A stretch of 60,000 nucleotides of DNA, taken from Tubiluchus corallicola (Eukaryota; Priapulida; Priapulimorpha; Priapulimorphida; Tubiluchidae). The stretch lies in the NCBI GenBank assembly GCA_030141605.1, contig JAQGDQ010000434.1, forward strand, positions 64,001 to 124,000, written 5' to 3'. Positions 11,626 through 26,100 of the stretch are shown here, piece by piece (within the stretch, counting starts at the first letter, position 1; every line of letters begins with the position of its first letter). The notes under the pieces were generated by a model. That model ran no database searches. It had not been told where the DNA came from and saw only the letters and a list, made by a program, of their open reading frames with translations. The translations under genes were made by a program, and so were the position numbers.

Positions 11626-14600
11626 TGTGCTTGCCATTTTATTTTATTTTTCATATTCAATGGCTTGTATTGCCATTGAATTATGTGATGTTTCTATTCC
11701 GTCCTTATTTTTATATACATGTGTATAAATGAAACTGTGTGTTTGTCGTGATATCGTTTGGATGCTGCTGTCTATTGCATTTACATTTTTTGAAGCAAAG
11801 ATGCCTGAAACAAAACCAAAGGCATATTGTAGCATTGCTATACTGTATAGCTTTTGCAGAACAGTAATACATTTTGTTATTTGATCCATCGTAAAATCTT
11901 TATAAATGGTAGAAAATATTTGGCGTTTGCCTAGACAATTTTAGTTATTGCTTTATTGTTTTGCTCGCTAGGATTGTGAGATAGAAACTTTTTAAATGTG
12001 ATTATTATTATCGTGTAATGATTATTAGTATCATGTATAATATATTTAGTTTGTATTAGAATAGTAAATTTGTAATAGTTTAGTTTCCATGACATGCTTA
12101 TATATTTTGAACTGCTCTAATTAAAATGCTGATAAAGGTCCTTAATTTGATATCAATGGACTGACCCTGTAAGCTAAATTCTCTGTTTCGTTATATAGAT
12201 TGCGTCCTCGCAAAATGGCATTATATTTAAGCTAGTAGGTTTGATGTCCCACATTGTACCAATATTCCTTGCTTCTTTGTTTCAAAATACACATAGCTTT
12301 TCATAATTCGCAATATCTCATCGTGTGTGTTGAGGACTTTGCTGCACATATTAAACATTCCTTTAGGTGAGGCATTTAGAATTTTTGCGATTTATTTATT
12401 GTTTAAATTATCTACGTGTTTAGTGCTGTAACTAAATTATTATGCTATATAAATGATGCTGCTTAGCATTACCAATTAACTGCAGCCAATAAGATGACGT
12501 AGAAAATGTTTCAAGCAAATTAAGAATATCTACAGTAATTTATTGTATAGCCTATTTCCTAATTTGCTTGCTAGTTAAACTGGCTTTTATTAGTGTCTAA
12601 TGATGTTATTATTGTTGCATGAAGAATTTACATTTTAATGCATTGATAGCCGACTTGTTTTTCCGATAGTTGCATTTCAATACTTTTATCAACATAATCG
12701 AATCTCGGTCATACAATTCAATCTTTAGCAAAACTCCCATCCCGAAAGTGTTTAACACAAAAACTAAAAACTTTTATACTCATCCATCACTTGTAGAAAA
12801 ATGGGTGCAGTACAATATTTTGCCGGTTTCCCTCAAAATATTTTCGTCTAAGCCTCTTCATAGTACTATGCTGATACTACATGTATTCGATAGTGTCCGA
12901 ACGAATTAACTGATACATTTACTTTTCCTCGTACATGTGGCTTTCTAAATTTCTAAACGTGCAATGCAAGATTGTAGATATTTGGTTTCGTAGTAGAAAT
13001 GATCATTTTTGATTGTTTGCAAGCTGGAAATGAGTAATGTAGCTACCCCCAATTTCCTCTGACCTGAACAGCAGAGTAGTAGTGCCTGATGTGAAACAGC
13101 TTCCCATTTGGGCTGCTGAATCTTATTAGAAAGACCATGTTAGAAGCAGCACTCTGCGTCAACGTCAAGTACGACTTGTTAATAGCACAAAGTAATGGAT
13201 AAACCAGTATAGTATGAAAATATTTCCCAAGGAAATTGTGTTAGCAGGATTACAGTTTGCATATTTTACTGGCTTACTTTTCTATAGCCTTATGCCAATT
13301 TAATTTAAATTCATTGTTTCATTACTTAACTGAAGTTATTAAACATTGACTTGCTAAAAAGTTGTCTGTTTTGTTTCACTTTTGCATTTTGAAATGGGAC
13401 GGTGTTTTGTTTTTGGTGTGAAGCCATAATTAACACATTCTTTTTATAGCATCCAGTTGTACAGTACATGTACTTATGATAAAACTTCTGAAACTTGCAT
13501 GTATAATACTGGACAAAAAGAAACTACCGATATCTGTGGTTAGAATGTACTTCAATAATCACCATGATTTTTCCATTCATACCACAAAACACGATTGCCA
13601 GCAATGAACATTGCTAATTGCTTTTCTTAGCTTAGTTGCTATTTTTCTGAATCCACTGAAATAAAATTAATTATTATCGTCTGTTGCAATTATTTTACGT
13701 TGTATTACATGGTTGCAATAGTCTACACAATAAAACAAATCATCACATAAAATTCATAGGTTTATTAAATTTTAAATAAAACAATACAATGCTTTATACA
13801 AGTAATGATTATTTAATAATGTACTTTATATATGATCAAATAATGAGGAACCTTAAAACTTAAGCATGACCTCATTGTAATAATCCAATCATTTACTAGC
13901 AAGACGATACAAAGTTTAGATCAATGCTCCATAAATACAAAGAGAATAAAGACAGGATAGAAGCACTTCAAAATGACTTTGTAATATTACTTTAGAACCA
14001 TTATTTATTAAAGAACTGTGTTCAAGTAATACGTGATTTAGCAAATAATTGTTCGGCAAATGTTAAACAAAATAAAATCGAATGCATGTAAAGTGATGGG
14101 ACCTCGACCTAGTGCTCAAATTTTTACAGGTAGAATAATTTTTCATTCAAAAGGAGTACCTTTTTTAAATTAACACGCAACTGTGAAATAAGTTTATTAT
14201 AAGAATGCATTTGCTTACAGTAGATTTCCTTTAATGTATATACACAGAAGATAAAGCCTAAACCTACATAAATTGTTAATTTTGTTTCTGATTTTCAAAT
14301 TCTTATATACAAAACAAATTACAAAGACTAGACAAATTAATGATACAGATCAATCTTCCACAAACCAATATGTAATACACATTACATTAAAACTGCGACA
14401 TATGGAGGTGGTAAGGCTTACTATAACAGATACCTAAAAGAGAATAAAATCTACAGTCTGTATTATCGTTAACAAGATAATTTGGAATAAATATTTGTAG
14501 TACAAAACAACCGACAAAAACGTGATATTATACACCATACAAACATAGTACTTTCAAAGGCCTCTTTTGATAAGTAAACATCAAAACAAATACTTTAACG

Positions 14601-15631
14601 CTAAACATGGATGCAATGTGTTACACAAACAAGTGCACAAGTGCCTGAGCAACAAGCGAATAAACACTAGAATCACTATGCTTCATTGAGTATTCTAACC
14701 TTTATCTTCCTCGTAAACTGAAGTATTCATTAAACTTTGAAATATATGTATAGAGATTTCGGGAATAGTCATACTAATCACGCTAGGAAATTATTAGTGT
14801 TTTGCAACCAAGTTGTACAGAATGTTTGTAATATATGGTAAGTACTTAGGAAATGAATAGTGCATGTCACAACAGGCTTTAATTCACATAACAGCAGCAA
14901 ATGAACAATTACTCAGCCAATCTTGATCACAAAAATGCTGATGGCATTTCGTTGAGTTTTACCAGCTACGCATTCAAAACTTTATATTTTAGGGTTTCCG
15001 GTCACTTGAATTGTATAACTAGCAGTAAACTCTTTTGCTAATCAATAGCAAGGATATGCAGAGGTAAAAACTGAGGTAAAATACAAAGCATTTGTTACAA
15101 CTAATCATCATTGCAAAGCAATTCCTATTCAATGAGCTCACTATTATAGTGGCCAATTGCTTGCAAACACACACTCGTGCACACAACTTGCTCGGTCATG
15201 CACGCTCACAAGACATTTCACGTATAATATAATCTTATTGCTGTACATTTATATATAACACACCTTAAATTGTATATGTAGTGTCTTAATTAAGCTTATA
15301 ATTATATGAAATAGCTTGTTCTAGATTTGTAAATTAAACACTTCTTAACACGATTCTGCAAGGTTTTCATTATTTTCGAAAACTCGCATTAACAAACATC
15401 AGTGTCAAACTGATACGGAGCACATTATATAATAATTAGTTAATTAACATACATAGGAAGAGCAAAGGCACAATTACTAAAAGGTGCAGTACATGAATTA
15501 ACTGTTGGCACCCTTTCATTTCCAACACACATATATAATCAATAAAAATAAAATGTCAATGTAGAAGCATTTCTATATATATATATAAATCAAAGAACGG
15601 GCACCAGAGCTTTCTATCTATCTGCCTAGCA
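11626..15631. other. Convergent 3' UTR region between WDR35 and RIM
   Basis: No exon is seen on either strand. WDR35 (plus) and RIM (minus) point towards each other, so most of these 4 kb is probably 3' UTR of one or both. The sequence is AT-rich, with several AATAAA-type signals on both strands. Small open frames here show no recognisable protein. Confidence 0.6.
13729..13766. terminator. Candidate back-to-back polyadenylation signals for WDR35 and RIM
   Basis: AATAAA lies on the plus strand at 13729-13734 and on the minus strand at 13766-13761 (TTTATT on plus). If both are used, the two mRNAs end within tens of bases of each other or overlap. Other signals exist (ATTAAA near 12119 on plus, TTTATT near 14003 for minus), so use of these two is inference. 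Confidence 0.35.
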
Positions 15632-17125
15632 TTACCGGGTATGTGAAGTCTGCACTGTACCAACAGACTCCAGGGATGTTAGAGAACCTTTGCGCGACGA
15701 TCCAGATCCAGTGGATGTAACAGTTACTAACGAGGATGAATGAAAGAGTTTGTACCAGCCAATCACAATATTTGAAAGATCCAGTTCGTCTAGGACAATC
15801 TGAGCAACGCCCATGAATACTTTCTTTTCAAGTCGACCATAGTCACCCCAAACAGTAATCTAGTAAAACAAACTTGATAATTAAATGTGTGTGTTTTGGA
15901 AAATTTACTGGCTATAAAAAATAAATTGCATTACAATAACACATTTATTACATTCATGGTAATGAGTTGTTTGCAAAGATCAAGACAGTATCTCGGTTTG
16001 CCGGATCTCGCTTTTATGGACATTGAAAGAATCAGACAGAATCTGGACCGTTAAAAAGTCCCGCATACTACGAACACAGTCACTTGTTTTGGAGCTGACC
16101 GCTATAGTTGGCGTCACTTTGTTTACATCATTACATCAGTGTAACGTGATTGTTTCTATGTATATTATAGTGCACAAAAGCGACATAAGTAAGACGACAA
16201 AGAATAGAAAAAAGTTCATTGGTCACACAAAATTATCTATTTAAGCATGTGCAGAAAAAATAAAAAGTCAATTATGCGGAGTTATTTGAGTCACTTCCCG
16301 ACAGTTTTCGTATACTTTTGCCTAGGTACCCATACTAGACGTTTTTGAGACAGTTAGGCGATTGATTCTACATTACCATGAGTCTAATACACGGTGCCTA
16401 ATGTATTAGCTTAGTATCGGTAAATACAGACAAGTGGCAAATTCAGACCGACGTCTCCCCTCTTTTGTCTGGCACACCGAGATATGAGCGTATCTATAAA
16501 GTGTCTGGGCAGGGAAATAAGCAATGTTCACAGTTCATAAATATGAATTTTTTGTCTCATGAAAATGCATGTTACAAACTTTGACCTGTGCAATGTGCAT
16601 TAAATTACTTTATTTTTGTGCACTAATGAATGTGTCAAGTCTTACCTGTAAGACTCTGTTTTGATAAGGCTCATCAAAGACAAGTTGTTGCTGATAAAGG
16701 GGATCTAAGGTACGTCTGGAGATAGTTGTACGTTGTTTGGCTACACAATGTTTTCCATCCATTAAGTAAACTTTTACATAAGGAGCTGTCAAAAATAAAA
16801 AAACATGAAAGTTTCTAGAAAAGTAAGAATCAATGTGTACAGCAATAAGTTACACAAAATTACACAACTTAGTTACACTATGGTTTGTTAAAAGTGTGAC
16901 CTACCAGGCAAAATTTTAGAACCAGTTTTCGCTACAAGGCCTTTTGCTCTGATAACTTGAACCTCTAGTCGTCCTTTACGGTCACACAATTCTATCTGAA
17001 TATCACCCATCATTGGTGAGCCAAGGACTTGACGTCCAACTAACTGTCCTGGACCCAGTCCATCAATGAATTCAGTAAACTGACCTTCTGGCCCACCAAC
17101 ACGCATTGGTGTTGGCATCCATATT
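15632..17125 (-). CDS. RIM: RIM exons 19-21: C2B domain and C-terminus
   Basis: Exons 17125-16905, 16785-16646 and 15859-15632. The order is FTEFIDGLGPGQLVGRQVLG, GDIQIELCDRKGRLEVQVIR, AKGLVAKTGSKILPAPYVKV, TLDPLYQQQLVFDE, ITVWGDYGRLEKKVFMGVAQ and IVLDELDLSNIVIGWYKLF, then a short Ser/Thr tail to TAA. This is the most conserved part of RIM; it binds PIP2, liprin and calcium channel beta subunits in known RIMs. Calcium-coordinating Asp residues are absent from the first loop. Confidence 0.95.
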
Positions 17126-20100
17126 CTGTAAGACATTTGTAAGTAAAATTATTATACTTGTTTTGGACAGCAAACTATATAAAATTATCTTAACTTTATA
17201 AATGTGTAGTACTATATAGTTCATTTTTACATTATCCTATACAAACACTTTTATTTTAACATTATGGGGTTCTGGTAAGTTTACATGCATTATGTAAGAC
17301 ATTGTATAAAACATTATTTATAACTAACAGGTAGAAGTGAATGAAATTTTCTCGCTGAAAATACAAACTTAATAAAAAATTAAATGAGTGCGTTTGGCCT
17401 TGACAAAATCAGGCCTAAATTTTGTATGGAACACGTCGTTTTAGGGCAATGTAAATTTTTCTTAAACACAATCAGGTAAATAAAATGCTAAAATATCACC
17501 TACATAGTAATTTATTACAAACTGTTGTGCAAGCAAGAATAATAAAACTCCACATTTTTATTACCAAGTATAATCTTACCAAACATAAATTTGCAAAAGG
17601 CTACTGCTTGTAAACAATAAAAAATCAAAAAGCTAACAAAGACATAAAAATACTGACTGCTTGCAAAACGCGGATAAGTCTGTACAATAATGTCATCGTA
17701 TTTATTATTCAGCTGGCATGATCAGCTGCACTTGATCAATGCATTTATAAGCTGGTGTTAAATGTAAACTTACTGAGATGAACTGTCACTGCTCACACTC
17801 TCATTAGAATCCCGTGAAAGTTGTTGTTTGAGAATGCTGTCTTTACGCAAGTTCTCTGGCATCCCCACTTCTTCGCTTCTTTGCACAGTACTACGTTTTC
17901 TGCCTCCCGGCAAAGAACCACCATCTAAAGCGATACATAAGTTTTTCACTATTCGCCAGATACAAATGTTTCACTGTAAATTTAAAACTGAATCAGCAGC
18001 ACACAATAGCGCTTAAACTCTTAAACAAATTACAGTTTTTTCTTTGGAAGTTGAATAAACTGAATTCAATTGAAATTTATCCATTTTCACTATTACAAAA
18101 TAGATAAAGAGCATCATCTCATAAGAAAAAATGTCTGGATATGATTAAAAGGACACAGTGAGATGATCAAGAGTTTGGGAGAGAGACATAGCTGGTCAAG
18201 AAATCATATTACATAATAAATAGACCTAATAAATGAAAAAAGACATCTTGTAGAAAACTTTTGTTTAAAAATATATTCTGATAGACCATCTATCATCCTT
18301 AGGTACACCAAAATTTTGTAAAATATTTCAAAATTTTCACTGTAACTGAGGATGACAGGTGATCTACCAAAACATTTTTATTTTGTAATAGAAGAAAATA
18401 GAAATTTACATTTTCCTATAGATGTGTTTTGTTAACCAACTAAATTTTACAGCTGAATGATAGTACGAAGAACTTTACAAATTATTGTCGACAACTATTT
18501 ATGAAATTTATTTAAGGTTTTAATTTGGTATAAAACAATACCTGTAGCAGAAAGTTGAGATGTGCTGCTGCTCTTTCTGTTCAACCCAACAAAGGAAGCC
18601 ATTTTTACGCCGATGCTGGGTCTACGTTGTTTACCCTCTAGTGTCACCATTCCAGTGGCAGAATCTGATAAACTACCGTCTGTCTTCTCATATCCGAGGA
18701 CATCGCTGTTGCTGAGACTGCGTAGAAATGGTGGCTTCCCAGCTCGAGGGGGCGCTTGCTGGCGATTTTTAGCAAAACCTTGTTGCTGAGGGGAAGCGTA
18801 TTCACTGAAAGAATAAAATCAAGTAATTTTAGTTACGCTGTCACGTACATGAGCACATGGGCATGAAAGTTACACGAAATGCAAGTCTTCACTTAACCGC
18901 TATTGTTTGAAAAACACAATTTGGTGTTCTTCAATATCGCAAACATTTTGTAAGGGTTGACCAAAAGAAGAAAGTGTTAAAGCCAATAATGACCAGGGCC
19001 GGCTGAAGATAATAAATAATATATATATTATTTATTATCTTCAGCCGGCCCTGGTCATATTTGGTATAAAACAATACGTTGAAAAGTGAAACTAGCTGTG
19101 TGCAACTGCTTTAGAAGATTATATTTGATAAATGACATGTAAGACCTTCCACAACTTTCAACATAACAAATATGTACCGCCATTGACTCCCGGATATACC
19201 AGCTTGCAGCGCGTAAAATGTATAAAAAAATTGTACAACATTTTCATTTACCCTGTTTTTCTCTCTCTCTGTGGCTGCTCACTCTGTGTGGACATAGCAC
19301 TATTGAAGCTAGCTTTACTATTCTCCGATCCATCACTATCAACAGATTCATTATCTGGGGACATGGCTTTTCTTGACCGTCTATGGGTGCTTCCTTCATT
19401 ATCCGAAGCTAGTGAGCTGGTAGGAGTGGTCTTGTATGCATTCATTTTCATTCTCAATTTCATCTGCAATGCTCTTTTTTCTAAATCTTGGGCAATCTTA
19501 AAAAAAAATACACTCCATTGGATTAAAATAGTACATGAAAACCATATTATATAAACATGTATATAATGATAAAAGTCACACTAAATAACTTCATAGCATT
19601 TTGTTATCATTATAAGAATAATACTAGATAGAATAAATTTTAATAACAGAGTCGTGAAATGCATGCATTTATAACAATTAGTAAATATAGTAAAAAAAAT
19701 ATTACCCAAGTTAGTTTTTATGAAAACCAAAACCATCTACTTGAGAAGAAAAGAATCCGCAAAATAACCAATGTTTTTATATGAAAGAACTGCCTCTATT
19801 AAACCTATGTTAGAATATCCAGCTACTTATTACTTAGTACTGAATGTTTGGGTAGGAACTTAAATTTAATGTAAAAATCTGCCCGTATTACTAGAATAGC
19901 AACAAAAATTGTAAATTAGAAAACTCAGAGATTGATAAATCACTGCCTTAGCAGATTTTTGCTTACTCTATATACCCAAGCTCCCTAATTAGGATTTCAC
20001 CAGGTACTATTTGAAATAGCGCATTTAAGTGAATGTCCCCGATGTATTTTCTACCCTCAATGCATAAATTTAAATGCACTACTGAAATGTTAGCATTCAT

Positions 20101-23100
20101 GCTGTGGTTATACAGTGATAATAGACTAACAGTAGACTATAGCTCAACCAGCAGTTGCTTACAAAATGAAGTTCTTTTTCCAATGACGTGAACATATGAA
20201 ACAGTGATTTTTTTACAAGAGAGTATACACTACACACTTCATACAAATTGTTCATTAATTTAGAAAATACTAGCTGAGAGTACTTATGATTGCTTTTATT
20301 TGTGATTAATACAAAATAATTTAAGTTTGCGCTTACCATCCCTGAATCTTAACAATCAGGTATCCTGATAACCAACGGGTATAAGATAAGGGATTATAAA
20401 GGGCAGCCGAGTCTGGTTTTGGTACATGTGTAATAACTACTTTCTCATTTAAAAACAAGAAACACATAAAACTATAGATCACGAAACATTCTAAGACACA
20501 TTTCAGTTTTATTTAAACTCTGCTTGGCTTTGAAGCTATTATTACCAGGAAGAAGAACACAAAAAACATTCTTTACTATCAATGAAATGAACACTTTTTT
20601 ATCGTCTTACAGTTACTTACTAGCGACTGCATAACTTTCTTACAAATTTATGAACACACTATCATTACTTCTAGTTCTTTAGTTTTTCTCACTTTGCTTT
20701 ACTTTTGAGGAAGACTTCCCAGACATACAGTCCAATCTCCCTGCAAATGTGCTAGTCACTTCACTCAGCATTAATGTGATGATTTCACCAAGTCAACATT
20801 TGCAGCATCAGAATACTGCGTGGTGCACTCGGGAAAACCATTAGCACACGGTAAATTTGTCCAATTACTCACTTAACTTTTGCTGAAAAACTATTAGTGA
20901 GGCTCGGCCTTTACTTTAAAGTAATAGACGGGCTACCTTATCGCGCTGTAACGGCATATCCATTGGTATTTGAGGCAGTTGTCTTTTTTTTGTTGTCATA
21001 CTGTCAGGAGTATCACCATCTTTGTACGTTCTCTCTCTGCAAAATTAGAAAAATACATTTTTCAATACGTAAATGCAAAGAAAATAAAAATAAAACAAAC
21101 CAGTATAACACAGGGCAGGCATAAAGAAACCAGGAAAAGCTATTGTTAATAACTTGAAGAAACTACAGTACCTAGATTCCACCGGTGTAGATGGTCGATG
21201 CTGCATAGGAAGGTGCTCTTTTAGTCTATCTCGTCGAGGTGACATAGATCTATGCAGACTACTCACTGCCTTTTCCATTGGCACAGGTGAATGAGGTCTA
21301 CCCCGGTATTCATCTAGCTCAGATATGTTACGATCTCGGTACGGGCGCCGATTTCGCTCGTCTCGCTCTATTACTAAAAGAGTGAAAGGTAAAAACGTTT
21401 TCAGATTTTGAGAGAAGAGGTCCAAAAAGAAGTACAGAATATATATGATGCACAATGATGGTGCTTCACAAAATGAAATATATCAAAGTATGCATGCAAT
21501 TATTTTTGATTACCTTAGAAATTCAAATATTAAGCAGTTCTATAAAAATGCCACCTCTTTTCATTTTCAACTTGAAGGAATTGCTGCTCAGTAAAAATGT
21601 TTTAATAAATTCATGCTTAAAGTGAAACATGTCGTACCAGTGGCAGATCGTCCCCGGGGCTCAGGAGTAGACCTCTCCTCATAGTGGCGTGGCCTTCGAA
21701 AATCCTCTATATCCGAATTCAGCTCACTAATGCTACCCAAAGAGCTAAGACTAACGCCCTCACCCAGAGTAGCAGTACTCGTCACTGAACCTAGAGGGGA
21801 ATTAAACTCCTTCATTTCTTCATGTTCCACATCATTGACAACAAAACTTCGAGTATTGTTTCTATATGGGTGTTTGAAAGGCCTTATTTACTGCAAAGAC
21901 TGTATCAGTGAACAAGACAAGCTTTTTACGGAACTACCTGAGGAACTAAAGGCTCAGTTAAACTCTAGAAAATTCAATAAAAATAAATTTTAAATCGAAC
22001 AACTGTATTATTTTATTTAGCCCATTAACATTGATAGAGGCCTCTGATTATGCACTATAATTTCTATGGTAGAAAGTCAAATTTGACAATATCAGAAACA
22101 AATAGAATGTTTATTTAATGTCAGGCTATATGTAACTAGCAAAGAGTATAGTTGCACAATTCACAGCGTTCAACTGATTTATGTACAAGTAGACGACAGG
22201 TGACACATGGCACTTTACCAAAAACATAAAAATCAGTTAATTTAACCAGGTATATAAAAGAATTCATGTGCATGTTTAACTGCAGTGTTACACATCAAAT
22301 AAACACTCGTGATAACAGTATAAACAATGTCACACACTAGGTTAGTGTATTAAACTGCGGGTAAATCTATTACTGCCACCAGTATAAGCATGTTATATAT
22401 TACTATTATATATCGGATTGAGTAAATTTGGAACTGCTTGATATTTAAGAACATGACAAAAATGGCTAATTTAAAACAGCCAGAGTTTGAGAACTTCATG
22501 TAAGATAATACAAAGTAAGAAATTCTGTACAATGTGAGATAAGCTTAAGCCACAGAAACAACATGCATAGATACTTAGAACCAGTGAAGTTTTAGGCATG
22601 TGCAAAACAAGTCCTGACAAAAATGAAAGTGCAGTGAATATAGTGATATATTGTAATATAGTGATGTACAAATGCAGGAAAACAAGTGATGGGCCAGAGG
22701 ATCAATGAATAAGTGTCCATGCAATCCATATCAGACAATTAGATGATTCTATTCTTTACAAAATACAAGCTTATACAGATCTGCAATCTCAAGAAGCCTA
22801 CAGTTATCAATAATTATTAAAGAAATCAGTAAACACAGTAAGAATTTTAAGATAATTTTATGTAAGGAATCCAATGAATCCTTGTCACTTAATAAATTTC
22901 CTGTGTTTCTGTAGTCTTGCTTACATAACACTATCTTACACCTTGCGACAAGCTTCTATAGAAGTAGATATTCTACCCTCATGGTTTTTTTGCTATATAA
23001 TTTTATATATGAGTATAACACACGAGTATTTCCATTAAAATTGTGCATGACAACCAAAAAACTGACATAGCAATATGTTTTTTTCAGGAATGCATTTTGC

Positions 23101-26100
23101 ATAATACATTCAGCAGCACAAATAGTTAAATAAATGAATCACTGATGCACCCAAAAAACTTTATCAACAATTTATTTATATTGTTTACTATACATAATAT
23201 AGAACTACTAGTGCTTGAGCTTTACAAATGTCAAAAACTTTGTCTCTTTCCTTCCATATTGTATTGGAAACACAAAAATATAAAACTTTCTAAAATTGTT
23301 TCAAGGACTAAAATGTTCACTATTTTACTATTTATAAACCACAACTGAAATGCAAAGTAGTTTTATAAATTTGAACTATCAAGTGAGAACATTTGCAGAT
23401 GTACTATGACACTGTTGCTGTGTTGCCATGTTTCAAATGTTGCTATGTCTTCATCGATTTTTACATGTTTCCGCTAACAAGTTACGACTAAAAATGCACT
23501 AATACTGAGATGCTGAACAAAAATTACTGGTGACAAAATAAATTTCAATGTTCACAGTCTCAACTAAAGACCAATTCTTAAAAATCTTCAACATTTACTC
23601 TAAAAATGAGCAATTGTTACCTTGAACACCTCCAACTAAACTATCTTCATAGTCTAATTCAGATATATCACTGTCGCTGAACCCAGACAATCGACCAACA
23701 GGTGGCGGCTGCAACAACAGTTCCTCCTGATGTCGTATATCCGACTTAGCTTCCTGTGTCAACAAAAGTTGTAATAGTTTTAGCAAAAAGTTTCAATGAA
23801 GTAAATGACAATAAAGAACAATTACAAAATCTTGCATTAACTAGCACCTTTTGGGTATAATATCGAAAGAATTTTTGATGATTTCTTAAACGTTAATAAG
23901 TAAGAGTGCACTGTCCAACAACAAACGTTTTATAATTTAATTATGTGAAACAATTAGTAGTAAACAATTGATCACCTTGCAAAACAAACACGTCAAAAAT
24001 ATGACAGAACATTACGAACATTAATTGCTTTTAATTTGCGACTGCAGCCTCTTGCAACTTGCTTGAGTTTGCTTCACGGTTAAAGAAAACTGTAAATGTT
24101 AGCACAGCCATTAAATACAAAGCATGAAGTTTGCCATTCTAAGAAACTAATCATTTTTATTACTCTTGCGGGAAATATGCCTGGTTGGCATCGTTTTTAC
24201 TGCAGAAAGAATTGAAAACCTAGTGAATTCACAAGGTTATAAAATTAAGAAAGCACTATGCAAAATATAAAAAAGTTTGTACATTTACTATTTTACTAAA
24301 GTTACAGGATTACCAGTATGAAATACGTCCAAATGCATTTATGTAAACAGCAGAACTGGAAATAATTAGATGAGTGCTCGTAAAATGCCATTTGCTCGTT
24401 AGTTAATAAAGTAATAACCAGCACAGAGCAATTTCAACAAAATACAGCAATAATACGTTTAATAAAACAATATCTAATTTCCCCAGAGAACAGTAGTGGT
24501 CCCTGTCTTCTCTGATGTCATAAAATCTGCCTGCCATAATGACAGTCAGCGGGTTGCTAAAATGACTCTCACTGAACATTTTCATTTCATGGTCGTAGTG
24601 TGGCAACTATAATTACTGACTTTATCTTGCCCATGATGACATGGATAACTATTTTAAAAAGAAAAGCAAAATGCTGCCTCACATCTGCACAATTCCTAAA
24701 GGGAAAACACACAAGCAGTTAAAAATTCTTGTTGTAAAGTCATTCTATTCTCACTAATTACCAGCTTTCTTTCTCGTCCCTAAAATATCTGCCTGATTTA
24801 ATTTCCGACAGCATTGTTATGAACCACGATATGAAGATACCAAGTCTTTCATGTAATAAGCAGCACAATTAGGCCTACTGCTGGTAACTCAACAACTCCT
24901 GGTTCAAATAACAATTCAATATGAGACGTTTCTTACTTTCGTTATTTCAGCCACCAAAGCTGCACTTCATTCAAACTTTTGACAATATGCATACATGTTT
25001 ATTACATGTTAATAATGCGAGCAATGTGTATTAAATTTATTCTACTTTTACTATACTCAAGCATTTTTTCACAAGTTGCACATATAAATATCATGTTCAC
25101 CTAATTTAATTCAAAACTAAACTGAATGCAAGAATCAGAACATATAGACTAAAAATGTCTGCACACGAAACTTCACCTTTGCAGCTTTAAAATTCTCAAA
25201 AAAATGAATTCCTAAAAGATGAAAAAACTGTACTATTTGTATGTGTGCGTACGATCAGCCTGATGTTTTAAAGTACAAAATTCTTTCTTTGCTAACGACA
25301 CTGAAGCCTGTTCTTGTTATTTAAGACAAACCGAAAAACAATTTGCCGTTGTGTTTATAGACAAAAGCTACACAGCTTTTAATAACGCAAATTTAATATA
25401 ATTCAAGGTTATAATTTTCTCCAATACTACCTATGTATATTACCAAATCTTACCAACTGTTTATCCGAATCACAAGAAATTACAAGTAACATAATATGAA
25501 AAGTAAATTACGATTTAATAAAAGCAATATACCTCGCTTGCAGCAGGATAAGGCATATGATCACTGTGAGCTCGTAAAGAGAACCACTGAAGTGAATCGT
25601 TGAGAGGAACATTGGCAAGATCCAGCACAACCTGAAGAAACATTGTATTCTACGTCAAAGAAACTGTATTGAAAGTGTACTCTTTTATTAAATATAGCAA
25701 AACTTGTAAATAGATTTCAAGTCTAGGCACTATGAACACAACAAAATCGAGATGTAGACGCACAGTTAAGCAGCGTTTTAACTTGATGATGATGACGACC
25801 GTGAATTTGTATCATAATCAATGCAGCAGCTGTTGAAACGCGAAGCGCACTGAAACTATTGACAGTGACAGAACAGTGACTATTCAAAAATGCGACACTT
25901 CTCCGAACTCAAGAAAACATTCAATCACATCTTCGAAAATAATTCCATTAAAAGAGACCACGCTGACCAAGTTTCGACTTTAAACTTATTCTGTATAATG
26001 GTCTACTACATATGTAATTAGGTTAAAGTAAAATTCCAATTCTAACTGATAAACAGTTGTGTGAAAACATTATATAATAAGTGAATGCTGAACCATTGCT

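Noticed and set aside
15900-16260. Possible plus-strand exon (73-residue frame at 16023) within a RIM C2B intron
   Set aside because: No homology recognised and both neighbouring RIM exons join in frame without it.
21791-21890. Longer 5' extension of the RIM 21638 exon (frame open back to about 21882)
   Set aside because: Every acceptor that includes it requires phase 2 from the previous exon, which leaves phase 1. The acceptor CCCCTCTAG at 21791 fits exactly.
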